Source: Tricholomella constricta
Taxonomy: Eukaryota > Basidiomycota > Agaricomycetes > Agaricales > Lyophyllaceae
Assembly: GCA_013368375.1 (NCBI GenBank)
Contig: JAACJP010000005.1
Location: forward strand, 1,426,001-1,490,000
Direction: 5' to 3'
Length of the DNA stretch: 64,000 bases
This document shows positions 42,537 to 54,951 of this stretch, piece by piece (the stretch's first letter is position 1; each line of letters starts with the position of its first letter). Made by a program: the position numbers and the translations under genes. The notes under the pieces were generated by a model. It was not told where the DNA came from, made no database searches, and worked only from the letters and a program-made list of their open reading frames with translations.

Positions 42537-45276
42537 CTACGACTCCAAGTCCCCGACACGGGTCAGCGCCACCCGCCGCTTCTTCTTGGGCGGCTCCTGG
42601 ATCCTATCCTTCTCCTCCTCAGGCCCCAGCCCGACACCCTGGTCCTTCGCCCGCTCCCCGCCATCCACACTCGCCGCCGGCGTCAGCGGGGGCTCACTAC
42701 GCTTCTTCGGGTTCGACATCGATGTCGAGAGCGTGGCCGTAAGACTTGGGCTAGGGTGCGAATGCGGGTATGGATGGGTGTGGAGAACGGGGGTGGTGTA
42801 AGAGGAAGTGGAGATGGGGACGGAGTGGTGGTGTGCAATGGACTGCAGCTGGAGGGTGTGCTGCTGCGTATGGTGCGCAGGGAGGATCTCGTCGAACGTG
42901 ATGAGGGTGCAGTAGCCGTCGCGCGAGGACACGATGAGGCACTGGCCGTCGGGAGACCTACATACATACTCTAGTTAGCAAGGCTCTTGCCACCAGGTGT
43001 GAAAACATAGATACATACCATGTGAGATCCGTAAACTCGTCGTAGTGAAGCTTCGTGAGGAGACTCAAAGGCCCCGCTTGTTGCGTGTCGTAGATCGCTA
43101 CCGTGTCCATCGTCACAACCGCAAAAAGCATCCGATACGGCAGCGCAAAAACAGAGCCCGTGGTGGGTGTCACTGCCACCCTCGTCGGTGTCTGGGCTGG
43201 GCTGGGCGTTGGTGGTTTCGACGCAGCAGGAGTTGGAGGGCGCAGGTCTAATGGTGACTGAGCGGGAGACGCCATGACGCTTGTGTGCCCGTGCCTCGGC
43301 GAAGGCGCAGCAATATTAGCCTGCGAGTGGGATGGTAGGGCCTGTGAATGCGAGGACGGCGTGCGCTGCGGCGTGGCGAATGACCCGACGCCTTCCGCAC
43401 CTGCGACAGGTCCCACAACATCAACGTCCACTGACCCTTCGACGCCCTTTTCCAGTGCTGCCGCCTTGGACTCGTGCGACGGGGCCAAATCTGAACCTTC
43501 GACGCCCGGCCGGAGCTCGTACAGCACCGGCGAGAAGCGCACCGCGACGCTTGCCTTTTTGTGACCAGGGAGTTGCGCGACAGGTGGGCGGGCAAAGTTT
43601 GCGCGGGAGTAGATATACACCGATGACGTCGAGGACGGTGTGGTTGTGGTGGTCGGAGTCGGGGCTGTGGTGAGATCCGTCGTGATGATGGACGGGCGGC
43701 CCTTGCGCCCTCTTGCGGGGGTGTGGTTGTTGTCGTCCTTACCACCATTACCATTGCTGCTGCTGCTGCTTTTCGCGGGGATGACAGAGGGGTCCTCGAA
43801 TTGCCCCGCGGGGGTCATGAGGAGGCCACCGTCAGGGCTAAACGTAAGGCGGCGAAAGAAGTTGGTAAAGCTTTCGTCGCCATAAAGCTTGACGGAGGCC
43901 CAGGCAGCAAGTGCGGGGGATGGTTGGGCGCGAATCGCGGGCAAAGGTGGCATAGGTGAGGGAGAGCGGCCGTAGCGGTTGTATGTTGCCGGGGAGCCGG
44001 GGGCATTGGACCCACTGAACGAGGAGCGCCGTGAGGAGGGCTTGTCAATGGACGGCGGGGGGAACATGGAAGAGCTAGAGGCCACGGAGGTTGCGGGTGT
44101 CAAGGGCGCACCATCCCGTCCGTGTGCAGACGAAGCGAGAGCAGGGGGTTCGGGGTATTCGCTGACGACTGATTCGGAGTCGCTGGCAATCGACTGGCTT
44201 CGGAACATAGGAGGGCGGCTTCCTTGAAAGCTCGGCGTACGGCTGTGTCGGTGTGGAATGCGCGTGTTCTTCCCCACAGCGTGTGCCTCGAAAAAACCTT
44301 GTTTTGTGGAAATGCGATAAATGTGCATGGCGCGGTCGCTGCTTTGAGTCGCGATGTATTCGTTAAGGGGGTCCCAGGCTACCCCTTGGACATAGTGGGT
44401 ATGCTCTGCAATTTCTTGCACACATTTGCCTGTACCGGGGGATCATAAATCGGTGGAGTTATTCACGTAAAATGACGCGTACCATCTACAACAGTGAACA
44501 CTCTGGCGGTGTTGTCTGTGCTCCCGGCGATAATATATTCACCATTGGGACTCCATGCTAGATCATATACTTGCATGGTGGTACATCTGTCAAACCACAT
44601 GTTGAGAGGCCACCAACAACATCAGAAGAAGCAACGCGAACCGGAAGGACGTTCGGGGCTTCCAAAATTCCTTTTCGTGTTGCAGTTCCTCTGGAGTGAG
44701 ATCACTGCCATATGTGCTTGCCTGCGGCGTGGCGGAAGGCGACCATATTATGATCATTCCATCTAGTGGGAAACTACAGCTTCAGCTTGATTGAAGTCTG
44801 AGCCATTGACATGATACACATACCATCACCAGCCGAGGCAATCAACTCTCCTGGATACAAATTCAAGCACAAAACTACGAGCTGATGAATGACACGTACC
44901 GTTGGGAGAGAATCGCACAACGTTTACGGCAGCAGAATGTCGACTCAACGTCGCGAGGTACTCGACCCGCGGTGGTCGTGGTCCGTTTGTCGCATCATCG
45001 CTCTCCACAAGGGTCAAAGGCCTGATATTCGGGTGCACCATCCATATCTGGCGAGCCGCGAGCGTTTTAGCGGCGCATAGACCTGAGACCTTTGTTGGTT
45101 GCACGTACCCTGACATGGTTGTCCTCTCCGCCTGTTGCCAGCCGATACGAGTGGCTCGCGAAAGCCTTTTCCTGGCCCGCGACAGGCCGAGCTTTCTTGA
45201 ACGAAACGGGCTGAAAGTCGCAGGTCGATATGGGCTTGCTGTCGTGCCACCGAATCTCGAGGGTACGGAAGCGCAT
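42537..45276 (-). CDS. CAC2: Chromatin assembly factor 1 subunit B (CAC2/p60), WD40 protein
   Basis: Middle subunit of CAF-1, which deposits H3-H4 on newly replicated DNA. Start 45276 gives MRFRTLEIRWHDSKPISTCD, matching the conserved N-terminus of CAF-1 p60. WD40 blocks follow in order across introns: RLATGGEDNHVRV, VEYLATLSRHSAAVNVVRFS, IIIWSPSATP, ELQHEKEFWKPRTSFR, CTTMQVYDLAWSPNGEYIIA, GSTDNTARVFTVVD, EIAEHTHYVQGVAWDPLNEY, IATQSSDRAMHIYRI, NFFRRLTFSPDGGLLMTPAG, VFALPYRMLFAVVTMDTVA and DGQCLIVSSRDGYCTLITFD. Long Ser/Pro/Thr-rich insertions lie between the later repeats, and the C-terminus is charged with a basic stretch (PKKKRRVAL) that could be a nuclear localisation signal. Roughly 820 residues, longer than yeast Cac2 because of the insertions. 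Confidence 0.92.
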
Positions 45277-45800
45277 TTTGCAATGACTAAGACGCGATTT
45301 GACTTCTCTGGACGTGTACTTGAGCGTTGGGAGTGCGTAAACGGGGGCAGAAGGAGAGGCGGAGGTACGAGAGGGCAAGAGAGCTGGAAAAGCTAATTCA
45401 GCGGGTTCTGAGGATACTTTGGGCGCGTGTACGGTGTCACTAGTATGTCACGGTGATGGGTCCCTAATCAAATCTTCGGCTTCCTGGTTGCCTAGAAATT
45501 TAAAGACAGTACTTATAGTCTACAAAAAGTACAGTAGAATATAAGTTTTTGCGCGCATATTCCTTGAGAGTTGGGGATCTGTGTTGAATTTGATATAGGA
45601 ATGTCACTGCCAGAGTGCTGAGTGGTAAAGCGCTAATCGTAAGCGCTGTACGGTGCCTGTAGCAATCAAGCGTCCAATATCCTACCAATCATTCGGCTTC
45701 CCGGGTCCTAGAAATACATACAACACTAGCAGTACAACGACAATATCGTAAAGTACACGAAAGCAATGAGAAAAGCAAATGAAAGTCCGGCTTTCATCCC
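45277..45800. other. Intergenic stretch with a tRNA-like hairpin
   Basis: 524 bp between CAC2 and the small gene at 45801. Around 45606-45660 the sequence resembles a D-arm followed by a 5-bp stem and 7-base loop (gcgct...agcgc) but has no T-arm, so it is not called a tRNA. No protein gene seen. Confidence 0.4.
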
Positions 45801-46429
45801 TCAGCCCAAATACGAAAGGTTCGACGGTAGCCGCAGATGCAAGTCCGTAAAGATCCTGTATATCGCATGCGACGATACTCCGCACTCGACGAGGTACTCC
45901 GGTTGCACGCCCCACCCCAGAAGATCCAGCACGATGTTCTTCGCAAGCTCGAGCTCTTCCGGCGACACTGTAGTAGGCATCAGTGTGCATTCTAATCGAA
46001 ACTAGCAGCAGCCTGCGTACATGTCCGAGGCGTCCTGGAATCAGGCTCAGCCGTGGCTGCGGCGCATGAGAGCCCTATATCCGGATTTACTTGTTCAGCC
46101 TCTAACGGTGTGCGCGCGGCTGGAGGCTCAGCATTCTCGATCGCAGTCGCACTGAGTGGATGGGCTGCTTCAGGTTCTGTAACCATAATCTGCGGCAGCG
46201 TTTCTGGAACCATCTCGGCACTAGGCGTAGGCATAGAAGTTTCGGTCCCTATCGTTACAGTATCCCTGGACTCCTCTGACTTTGCCTCCTCCTCTGTGAT
46301 CTCCCCTTCCTCCAAATCGAATGTCGAGTCGCGCTCCGTCTTGTCCCCAAAGAGCTTGGACGTAGTTTTGTGTTTGCCTGTAAGTAAGGAGCTTGCATTT
46401 GGAGACAGGGAGCGACGAGCGCGTGCCAT
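45801..46429 (-). CDS. Small acidic hypothetical protein
   Basis: Not recognised. Start 46429 gives MARARRSLSPNASSLLTG, a basic stretch, then an acidic run (FDLEEGEITEEEAKSEES) and a Ser/Thr/Pro/Glu-rich low-complexity middle. A 53-bp intron (gtacgc...acag, about 46022-45970) joins RTCT-like sequence to a folded-looking C-terminus: SPEELELAKNIVLDLLGWGV, QPEYLVECGVSSHAIYRIF and RLPSNLSYLG, stop at 45801-45803. The conserved character lies in this last 55 residues (possible small helical domain). The clean splice, the change from disordered to ordered composition and the good start support a real gene of about 190 residues. Confidence 0.6.
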
Positions 46430-47077
46430 GGTGCATAAGTGACCATGCAGGGAGGAGAAATGTGCTCAGAAAAGCCTCGGCGCGTGCCGCATGTTGCGAA
46501 GCATGTGACTGGTGTCGACGCGTCCGTAATCGCTCTGTACTTAGTGTCTATGAGAGAATAGAATTGCAAAAAGAAAAAAACATTATCGTTCAACTAAGTA
46601 GAAGCAGGGCTACGGTGTACCCAAGGGGATTCAATCATTAAGACAAACACTTTCTCTAAAAGGTGAATTGGGATGGCGACTCTTAGTACATAATAGATTC
46701 GTGTACGCCTTCAGTTCAGAAATTTCGAGTTGGCTACTTCATGCATATGTTGTTCGAGTGAAGGGGTCCCATTGAAATTGTACGCGAGTTCAACGCGAGT
46801 TGAGCGACGTGAGGATAACGCGAAAGGTCAATCGCCACAGCGCCGCGCGCCGTATTCCAAGCACGTAATCTTATCTGATCGAGGTCAAAATCATAGATAA
46901 ATTATCAATATCCTCCTAAATTACGGCGACAGAAAGCACCACTACGTTACACAAAGCTGAAATTCTATGGTCGAAACAATACCTTATCAGATCGAATCCA
47001 AACCGAGGACCACTAGTACCACACAGCATACATGCACAAAGCCACCTCCTCCGACTCCCATCCGTACCGTAAATATA
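46430..47077. other. Intergenic stretch
   Basis: About 650 bp upstream of the small acidic gene and downstream of the Zn2Cys6 gene. Nothing recognised. Confidence 0.4.
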
Positions 47078-50000
47078 TCACGAAAAGTTCTGATCCCAGA
47101 ACTGCGCCAGTATAGCAAGATCCGAATCAGGTATCCCAGCCGCGCTCTGCGCAGTCGGCTCAAAGCCCTCAAAACCACTTGACGCAGAGCGCTGTATGTC
47201 TGGCGGTGAATACGGCGCGCTGTCCACCGCCGGTGGTGAGTACGAGTCAAACGTAGGCAGGAATGGCGCATTAGACAGCGGCTCGCCGCCCAGCATCGCC
47301 AGGAAGCTAGACGGGTCCATGCCTGCACTCGCTCCTGGAGCAGCACTGGAGTTGACGCCACCAATACTGACACCGCTCCTCAGTGAGCCCAGCTCCAAAT
47401 CTAAATCCATGGCCATCCCTCCTCTCCCACTCGTACTCCCACCCGCACTTTCAGTTCCACTCGGGCTTCTGGGCCCCCTCCCATTCCTGCCGAAACTCTG
47501 GAACAATAGAGATGTGGTCCCTTCCGTCACGGGGCTTGCAGGTGTATAATCCATGCCCCACGGTTGGTTGAACACCATGCCCTGATGCGTGCCCGGCATC
47601 GAGCTCGAGCGCACCGGCTGGAGCGAGAATGACGGCGACTGTGAGTGGTGCGACTCGGACGACGGGAGCGGGCTATGGTGGCTCGACGTCGACGGCGGGT
47701 TTTGGTGGTACGCAGCGACCACCGGCCTACCACGCGAGCGACCTTCGTCCTTCCGCGACATTGAGCGGTGCTGGGAGGGCGAGCGGCGGCGCCGTGACAC
47801 TGGGCCGTTGGAGGGCCCAGGGGATAGCGACATTGACATCTGGGGTTGACTCTGACCGCCATGACCTTGCCCATGAGCGACCTCTCGGATCGCCCGCCGA
47901 TCTAGCAGGGGTTTCAGCTGCTCCTGCAAGAGGCGTCGTAGGATTTCGCCAATGTTCGTCGCGCATTGCCATGACTTGCCAATCTCACGGAGGTACTGGA
48001 CGCAGAGCTGTGCCTGCGCAAGGCAGTGCTTTAGTGTTTCTTGTGCGACGCGCAGCCCTGTGGCGGCCTGGACGGCACCTAGGAGGTAAATGGTACCAGC
48101 AGAGAAGGCGGTTTGAACTAACGTGATGGGGGCATAGCGGAGTGTGTAGAGCGAGCGCCAGGTCCCAAGAAGCTCGACGATGTTCTCGGCGGCACGTTTG
48201 CAGAGCTGTCAAAGCAGAGGCTTGAGTAAGTTATCAGATAAAGCAAATGGGAGACGCACTTTGACATGGTCGATGTCGCGCTCAGAGAGGTGAGGAGGTC
48301 GGTTTTTGCGATGGTAGAAGGGGCGATGGAGAAGAATGAAGAACCACCAGTATGTGCAATGCATCATTAGTCGGTGTGGCGTGGCCGTGGGCCGTGATTT
48401 GAGTGTGATGTCCAGGTCTGCAGAAAGGTTGCTCTTCCAAGTGTTGAGCTTAAGGCTGGGGGGCGAAGTCAGGTCACGGTCCAGAAGACCTGGATCGGTG
48501 CGTACTCTATGTTGCTGATCAGCTCATCATTGACCTCATGCCTCACACTCGCGTTGTTCAGGCCATTGCTGTGAATAGCAGATATGAGGCATAGACGTTC
48601 GAGGCAGAACTCGTGAACCACTCACACGACATCCATGATGCGCCTAGCAATCAGTAACAGTTCGCAAGACGCTGCAAATGTCGTCGAGAGAAAGTTTGGC
48701 TGCGGTGGGATGCCAGAGGGCGGGTAATACCATGGTACGGAGTCGAATTGAGCATCCACAAATGGTATTGGTATTCGCTTAGCATCCGAAGTGGATGGTA
48801 TACTGAAGTCACGTCCGACGTAGAGTGACCAACAAACGTCCTGAAACAAGTTTGTGAACATAGCTCACGGAAAGTCTGTGAGAGCGTACTTGGGTAAAAA
48901 TGGTCCAGTGAGCCCAATTACGGTCAAACATGTCGTGCTCGCTGATGAGCCCAGACTTTACCCAAGCCGAACAGTCTATACTAAGACCCACTGCCATCCA
49001 CATATCAGCACCAGGTCGCCATTCAGAAGAGGCAGCTATACTCACAAGCCTGGCTTATCCGTGAGCTCATCCCTTCATGTCCCAACACCAGAATCAACAT
49101 TCTATGTAGGTAGACGGTCGCTGATACGCACCAAAATAGAGATAACCCAGTGTCTGCTCTCCGAGCCCCGAATGATAACTTCCGAGAACGGAGAGTGCAT
49201 GGACTACGCTGATGTTAGGCTGCTGACACTCTGCCTCAATGTGACTCTTGGCGACGGTGGCGAAGGCCTGACGTGACTTGAGGTCACGGATGCGGGGGTC
49301 ATCGGAGAAGGCGGTGGCGACGGCAATGAGGGCGTTGTGGAGCATTGGGGAATAATGGGCAGTTTTGGGTGGTGTTTGCGAGCGCGGTGTGGTGAGCGTC
49401 TGGTACATATCGCGCAGGAAAAGATCCGGCACAATACGCAGGCACCAGGACATGCAGAACTTGAAGAGGAGATCGAGGAGTCTGTGATAAGTTTGAGGAG
49501 GAATTAAAGAACAAGTGTGATTTTGTACTGACTTGTCATGCTCTTTGCGGTCGAGTGGGACGGAGGTAGGGAGGTAGCGCGACCAGTCGAAGTCGGGGTT
49601 GTAATTCTGCTCGTCGAAACCTTCGACGAGAAGAACATACCGCGGGGCTTGAGAGTTAAGGGGAAAGCGGGAGAGAACTTGTGGCGTTGAAGCTTCGGGT
49701 GCGAAACGGAAAATGGCAGTGTTACCGTGAAGAAGCAGATTGCCTTCCTCGAGCTTTGGCATTCTTCAGTACAAACTTACTAGCAAAACTGATACACATA
49801 CCTTGAGGTTCCTCGTCGGCAAACATAACTCCTGCGAGAAGACCTGGTCCTCATTTCCAATGCTGCGGTCATCATTGTCGTTGCCATCGACATCAAACTC
49901 GTCGGGTAGGATCATCCCGTCTGCGTCCCTGGGCCTGAACTGAAGGTACGACTGGCCGTTGTCGGAAACACCTCCGTGCTCCCGGCGGCACTTTTCTAAC

Positions 50001-50386
50001 ACGGACTCAAGGAGGTTAACATACTCCTCGAGAGCATCGGCGCGCTTTCGCATTGCCTCAAAGTGGGCCTCTGTGCGAGGCTTTCGACCGCTCTCCCTGC
50101 CCCACGAGCACTGTAAAGGCCGTCAATGATTAGGGAGGCAGAGCCAGCAAGACACTCCGAATACCTCATCGTGTCGTCCAGTGGACGCGCAAGGCCCGCA
50201 GATGGGTTTGGTCCCATCGCACTTAGTCTTCCTGTCAAGTGATATATTTATTTATCAGAGATTGGCGAGCTTGATTGGAAAATAGATTGCTTACTTTCCC
50301 CTGCAGATACTGCAGGCCTGCGCAGCGTAGGTGCCCCGCCCTCGAGCCGTGCTGGTGGACGTCCTCTTGGCCGAATCAGCCTTCAT
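47078..50386 (-). CDS. Zn2Cys6 fungal-specific transcription factor
   Basis: Nuclear DNA-binding regulator. Start 50386 gives MKADSAKRTSTSTARG. Exons 1-3 assemble the binuclear zinc cluster CSICRGKKTKCDG, TKPICGPCASTGRHDECSW, with spacing C-x2-C-x6-C-x6-C-x2-C-x8-C. A short coiled-coil linker follows (ALEEYVNLLESVLEKCRRE). After an acidic region comes the fungal_trans domain: LLLHGNTAIFRFAP, PRYVLLVEGFDEQNYNPDF, LLDLLFKFCMSWCLRIVPDL, FLRDMYQTL, YSPMLHNALIAVATAFSDDP, NISVVHALSVLGSYHSGLG, ALGLSIDCSAWV-type sequence, DVCWSLYVGRDFSIP and HCTYWWFFILLHRPFYH. The C-terminus is Ser/Pro-rich and ends QFWDQNFS at 47078. Roughly 850 residues with many short introns. The target pathway cannot be told from sequence, and the neighbours (CAC2, uL14m) give no hint. 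Confidence 0.88.
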
Positions 50387-51772
50387 GGCGACTCGAAGAT
50401 TCGTGCAATGCAAACAAAAATTGATCGATCAGTGGTATATATCAGGCGTTTTCGAATTATGACTCGTTCTCGAGGTTGAGGTACGTAAGTAGCTATTCAT
50501 TTAAATCCTGCTATTGTCATGATAATCTTTCAGGAATGTAGGGATAAGTAAAGGAAATGTCAATATAATACTCAAACTGTAGGATACAGAATCTGAACCA
50601 AATCTGCGAGCAGAGGAGATTTCCGCATTTTCCCGAAAGTCACCCTTGTTCGCGACCAGATGGCAGAAGGGTTGGTCGAGGGCACTCTCCACTGAGCGCA
50701 GGAACAAATGTCGTGGGACATGTAGATTGAGAGATGCAATCACGCTGATAGTACTACTACTGCTACTACTAGTATGTATTGATTTACACGATCATTATCA
50801 ATGCGCTAGGGGCGACAGATCGCCTAAGTAGTAACCAGTCTGCTGTAGTGGCTACACAAGTAAACCCATACTTGATCACTTTATGCCCTCAACATCTCTG
50901 CACACGTTGTACACACATGGAGAGGATGTTTACATCTGAAGATGTGTTCACGAGTCAACCGACACTCGTAGAGATAGACGAAGCAAATAGCATTACAATA
51001 CCTTGAGACTTTTGAAGAAGAAATTCCAGGCACGGGAAAGGGAACGAACCTACACTGTACACAAAAGCATCGCTACCAGCTGCAGACAAGAGTGACACGC
51101 ACCTGTTCAGCGGATTCTCTTTATCAGCGGGATCAGTGGTGAGGTTTTAAGAAAGCGTGCCTCGCGGAGTTGAATGAGGTTTGGCTCGCGCTCCTCCGAA
51201 TGTGACGCTAGAATATTTTCTGGCCTACGGCTCTCATCAACATCTATAATGGTAAGGCTGTATCAGATTGCATTAATCAGTATCCTATACAGAACTCAGA
51301 GAACGCGGATATCTCTTCAACTGATAGACAGACTCACGCGGAATTTCGACCAACCATGAATGCGAGAAATGTCTGAATGATGAAGCAAAAAGGCCCTCCA
51401 GAAACTCTTTTTGTCCAAACACATCTTCCACCCATACCAGCACTCCGCACATCCCCTCTCGTGACTGATAATTTAGGAAGAAATTGTAAAGGGAGGGCTG
51501 GAAGGGGCCTGAGATACTGGCCTCATACGCGGCTCGTAAGAGGCATAAGGAGAATGGGAAAACTTTCGTAAGATCTTGGAAAGATGACAACTGGGGGCCT
51601 TGTCATTTTGGTAACATGTTGGTAGAATGAGTCTGCAACTTCCATGGTGTACGCGTCAATCAGCCGCTTGTTGAGTTGACCAACGCCTGGGAGGGACGTC
51701 ATCCTGGGAATATGCGGATGGCGCTTTACTAGTAGAATCACAGTGTGGTCTGTGTCTGGAGTATTGGATGTA
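50387..51772. other. Intergenic stretch of 1.4 kb
   Basis: Between the Zn2Cys6 gene start and the 3' end of uL14m. Two minus-strand frames (51285-51590 and 51523-51741) have reasonable composition but could not be spliced into a recognisable protein. A tac/act-rich microsatellite occurs near 50750-50770. No gene called. Confidence 0.4.
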
Positions 51773-52292
51773 TTAAGTCTATGTGTAAGGGTATTAGATG
51801 GCCTAAAAAGAAACTCAGTAGAAACTCAAGTTGAAGAGACGTGAGACTCACCTTGGGCGCCAGGCTGACAATCTTGCCCCACCCCTTCATCCTCAGGTCC
51901 GCACTAACAATGCCACCTATCCGTGTCCCCAACATCTCCCTTTTGTTGTTTAATAGAACTGCGGCGTTGTCGTCGAACCGAATCATGCGCCCGTCAGGTC
52001 TCCGGACAGCCTTCCTTGTGCGGACAATGACTGCACGTCGCACGTCGCCTCGACGGACCTTGACGGCGGTTACGGACGCCTGAGTTGCCGAAGAAACTGG
52101 CCGTGCGCGCTTAACAACGCAGACAATTTCGTCACCGACAGTGCCCCAACCGTTGTTGACTTTTCGCTTTAGGACATTGACACATTCAATTATAAGTGCG
52201 CCCGAGTTGTCTATGCACTAAGTGCCAGTAAGTTAAGAGATGGAACAGATAAGAGCAAGACTTGCATTGAGAGTACTTTTGAGGCCAATCAT
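51773..52292 (-). CDS. MRPL38: Mitochondrial ribosomal protein uL14m
   Basis: Large-subunit mitoribosomal protein of the L14 family. Start 52292 gives MIGLKSTLN. An intron with a GC donor (aat|gcaagt) and acceptor cacttag then leads to [76 protein letters not shown] and [20 protein letters not shown], ending SLAPK. These are the conserved L14 blocks (IDNSG, GDx[16 protein letters not shown], GTRIxG). The 3' end is taken as a splice at gtgagt to a two-codon exon ending at 51773; reading through would add about 30 unrelated residues. About 135 residues. Divergent from hexokinase. Confidence 0.88.
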
Positions 52293-52485
52293 TACTGGCG
52301 AAAGGTGGTGGTGGTGGTGATGAAAAGTTGGAGAACCGCGCAAAATTTCCCACGAGGGTTCGGCGCATCTCCACCGCGCTCACCTGCCGCTCCCCATATC
52401 CTCCCTTCATCCTCGCACCTTTGTTACCTCCTCTCTCTTCTCTCCATCTCCTGAACTCTGTTTTACGTGAAAATATCCTCTTACA
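52293..52485. promoter_or_regulatory. Bidirectional promoter, uL14m / hexokinase, with a GTG repeat
   Basis: Only 193 bp separate the two start codons. The stretch includes a (gtg)5 run at about 52305-52319 and a pyrimidine-rich leader (ctcctctctcttctctccatctcctg region) before hexokinase, typical of fungal housekeeping promoters. Confidence 0.6.
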
Positions 52486-54951
52486 ATGGTTCTCTCACGT
52501 CGTGGAAGTGGCAGCATCACGCTCGCCTCGGGCCAGACACTCGCCATCCACACCCGCACACATGATGAGGAGGATCTGCCTCATGCGACAAAGAAGTACG
52601 CTTTTGAAGTAGATACTAAACTCGAAATATGTGACTGACAATGCCGATTGCCCTGTAGGACGATGGCCGATCACCTCAGGAAGTATGAGAGCAGGTGTGT
52701 TGTGCACCTCCAATTTCGGGTGTCTACTAATCCCAAGGCGCGATCTAGCTTTACGCTCACACCGCAGCGCATGCGAATGATTGTAGAGGCGTTTAAGGAT
52801 ACGCTCGAGCTCGGCCTCGCGAAGCCAGACCAAGTTGTGGTATGTATGCCGTGCACGTTTAGCTATGCCATGTCTCCCTTCGCCCCTGTCGATTCATCAC
52901 CAACGCCGTCGTACTTCTCTTATTATCATTTTTAACCTCCTCGATCTTGACTGGAGTGTGTTCTTTCGTATCCTGCTGCTCGTTGTCTAAGTGATCCGGT
53001 GCACGCACCCTGATCGACGCTCTGCTGTTATCTGAATGCTCGCCGACATCTGTCTAAGTAGACCGATGCTGATTACGCCACAGCCTATGATTCCCACTTT
53101 CGTATTTGGCTTCCCTACTGGCCAAGAACAGGGTGATTACCTCGCCGTTGACCTCGGTACGCCCTCCATTCGCCCTCCCCCGGCCCACCCCATCTCATAC
53201 CCATTTCCGTATAACCTGATTTATCCACCGTCCAGGTGGCACGAATCTCCGTGTGTGTCTAGTTTATGTGCAAGGCGAGGGGAAGTTCGAAATCACCCAG
53301 ACCAAGTACCGCCTCACGGAAGAGCAGAAGCAAGATGACGGCCAAAAGCTCTTTGATTTCTGTGCCGAATGCCTCAAGACATTCATCGATAATAACCTCG
53401 AGGCAGACCATCGGTTGAATCCTGGTGAAACATTGCCATTGGGTTTCACGGTGCGTACGTGCTCACACAGTTTGTGACATCGATGGCTGATATTGGGGGC
53501 AGTTCTCGTACCCTTGTTTGTGAGTTACGTTTCCATGATTGATGACGTCTGTTACTGAGCCGCTGTAGCCAGACCAAAATCGATCACGGAGAGTTGATTC
53601 GATGGACGAAGGGCTTCGGTGTGACGAACACCGAGGGCAGGGACGTAGCAGAGATGTTCCGCAAATCACTCGCAAAATACGTCAGTGTCTACTTCCATAT
53701 CTTTGACAATGCAAAAATGACAATCGATAACAGGAGCTCCCAGTCACCTTGACTGCACTCATCAATGACACGACGGGCACTCTAATCGCATCGCACTACG
53801 TGAATCCAAAAACAAAGATCGCGTGTATATTTGGCACGGGCTGTAATGCTGCATACATGGAGCACGTCGTGGACATCCCCAAGATCAAGAATCTAGGAAT
53901 CGACGACACGGCGGACATGGCAATTAATTGTGAATGGGTATGTCTTATGGTCATCCCCTGAGCCGTAAGTACTTAACCATATCCCTGCAGGGCGCATTTG
54001 ACTCTTTCGATCATGAACACTTACCAAGAACCAAGTACGACACGATCGTTGATGAGACATCCAACAAGCCTGGGGAGCAGGCGTTCGAGGTACTCCTAGC
54101 CGCTGTTTCCCTGTGGCAAATAGCTGAACGCGGCCAATAGAAACTCATTTCCGGCCGATACCTCGGCGAAATCTTGCGGCTCGTCATCTGCGAGCTCATT
54201 GATGAAGGTGTCCTTTTCCTCGGGCAAAATACATATAAACTGGAGAACCCATACGTTTTCGACACCGCCTTCCTGTCCCTGATGGAGAGGTTCGTGCTCA
54301 CTGCCCTCTCGCGTAGATTCGGCGAGATCTATGCGATACTGACAGCGCTTACCTTCCCTCTGTGTGCTCAGTGACCCTACGGACGAGCTTCTCATGATCA
54401 TCGGGATCTTCTCCCACTTTTTCGCGGTGGAGACGACGCTCGCGGAACGCCAATTCTTCCGCGCGCTCGCGAAACTCATAGGGCGCCGTGCCGCGAGGCT
54501 CAGCGCTTGTGGCATTGCCGCCATCGTCAGCAAGATGGGCTACCTCGAAGAGGGTTGTGCGGTCGGCGCGGACGGGTCTTTGTACAACGTACGTCTCTGC
54601 CCTTCCTTGATCATCATTGCTGTGCGCCGCGGATCGTGACACTCTATCCCCGCTGAAACAGAAATACCCCGGGTTTGCGGATAGGATACATGAGGGCCTT
54701 GTGGATATTTTCGGCGAGAAGGGAAGGTGCGTCGGTTTTCCCCATATGTACGTCCCGTGTTTGAATAAACGTTCATTCTCGTCCGCAGGAATATTGTGAC
54801 CTATCATGCTGAGGATGGAAGCGGTGTTGGGAGCGCCATCATTGCGGGTGAGCGCACCGTACTGCTAGTCACCTTCCTTTTTGTTTGACTGACTGGTCCT
54901 ATAGCGATGACGAAAGCTAGAAGGAACGCCGGACTCTACGTTCATCTCTAG
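52486..54951 (+). CDS. HXK: Hexokinase
   Basis: Phosphorylates glucose and other hexoses with ATP at the first step of glycolysis. Start 52486 (MVLSRRGSGSITLASGQTLA). Exons then give KKTMADHLRKYESS, FTLTPQRMRMIVEAFKDTL, PMIPTFVFGFPTGQEQGDYL, AVDLGGTNLR-type sequence at the phosphate-1 loop, CLVYVQGEGKFEITQTKYRL, LPLGFTFSYPCSQ-type sequence in the sugar-binding loop, LIRWTKGFGVTNTEGRDVAE, ALINDTTGTLIASHYVNPKT, IFGTGCNAAYMEHVVDIPKI, MAINCEWGAFDSFDHEHLPR, KLISGRYLGEILRLVICELI, AARLSACGIAAIVSKMGYLE and DGSGVGSAIIAAMTKARRNA. Stop at 54949-54951. Catalytic Asp in INDTTGT, sugar-binding Glu in CEWGAF, and the adenosine motif GSGVGSA are all visible. About 500 residues over many introns, the normal size. 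Looks functional. Confidence 0.95.

Noticed and set aside
45606..45680. Possible tRNA gene (D-arm-like sequence and a 5-bp stem with 7-base loop)
   Set aside because: No T-arm or TTC-box, no U at the position before the would-be anticodon and no acceptor-stem pairing. At most a chance hairpin or remnant.
51285..51741. Two overlapping minus-strand frames downstream of uL14m
   Set aside because: Composition is tolerable, but no intron joins them in a shared frame and no motif is recognised.
51841..52083. 80-codon plus-strand frame antisense to uL14m
   Set aside because: Shadow of the conserved uL14 coding exon on the other strand.
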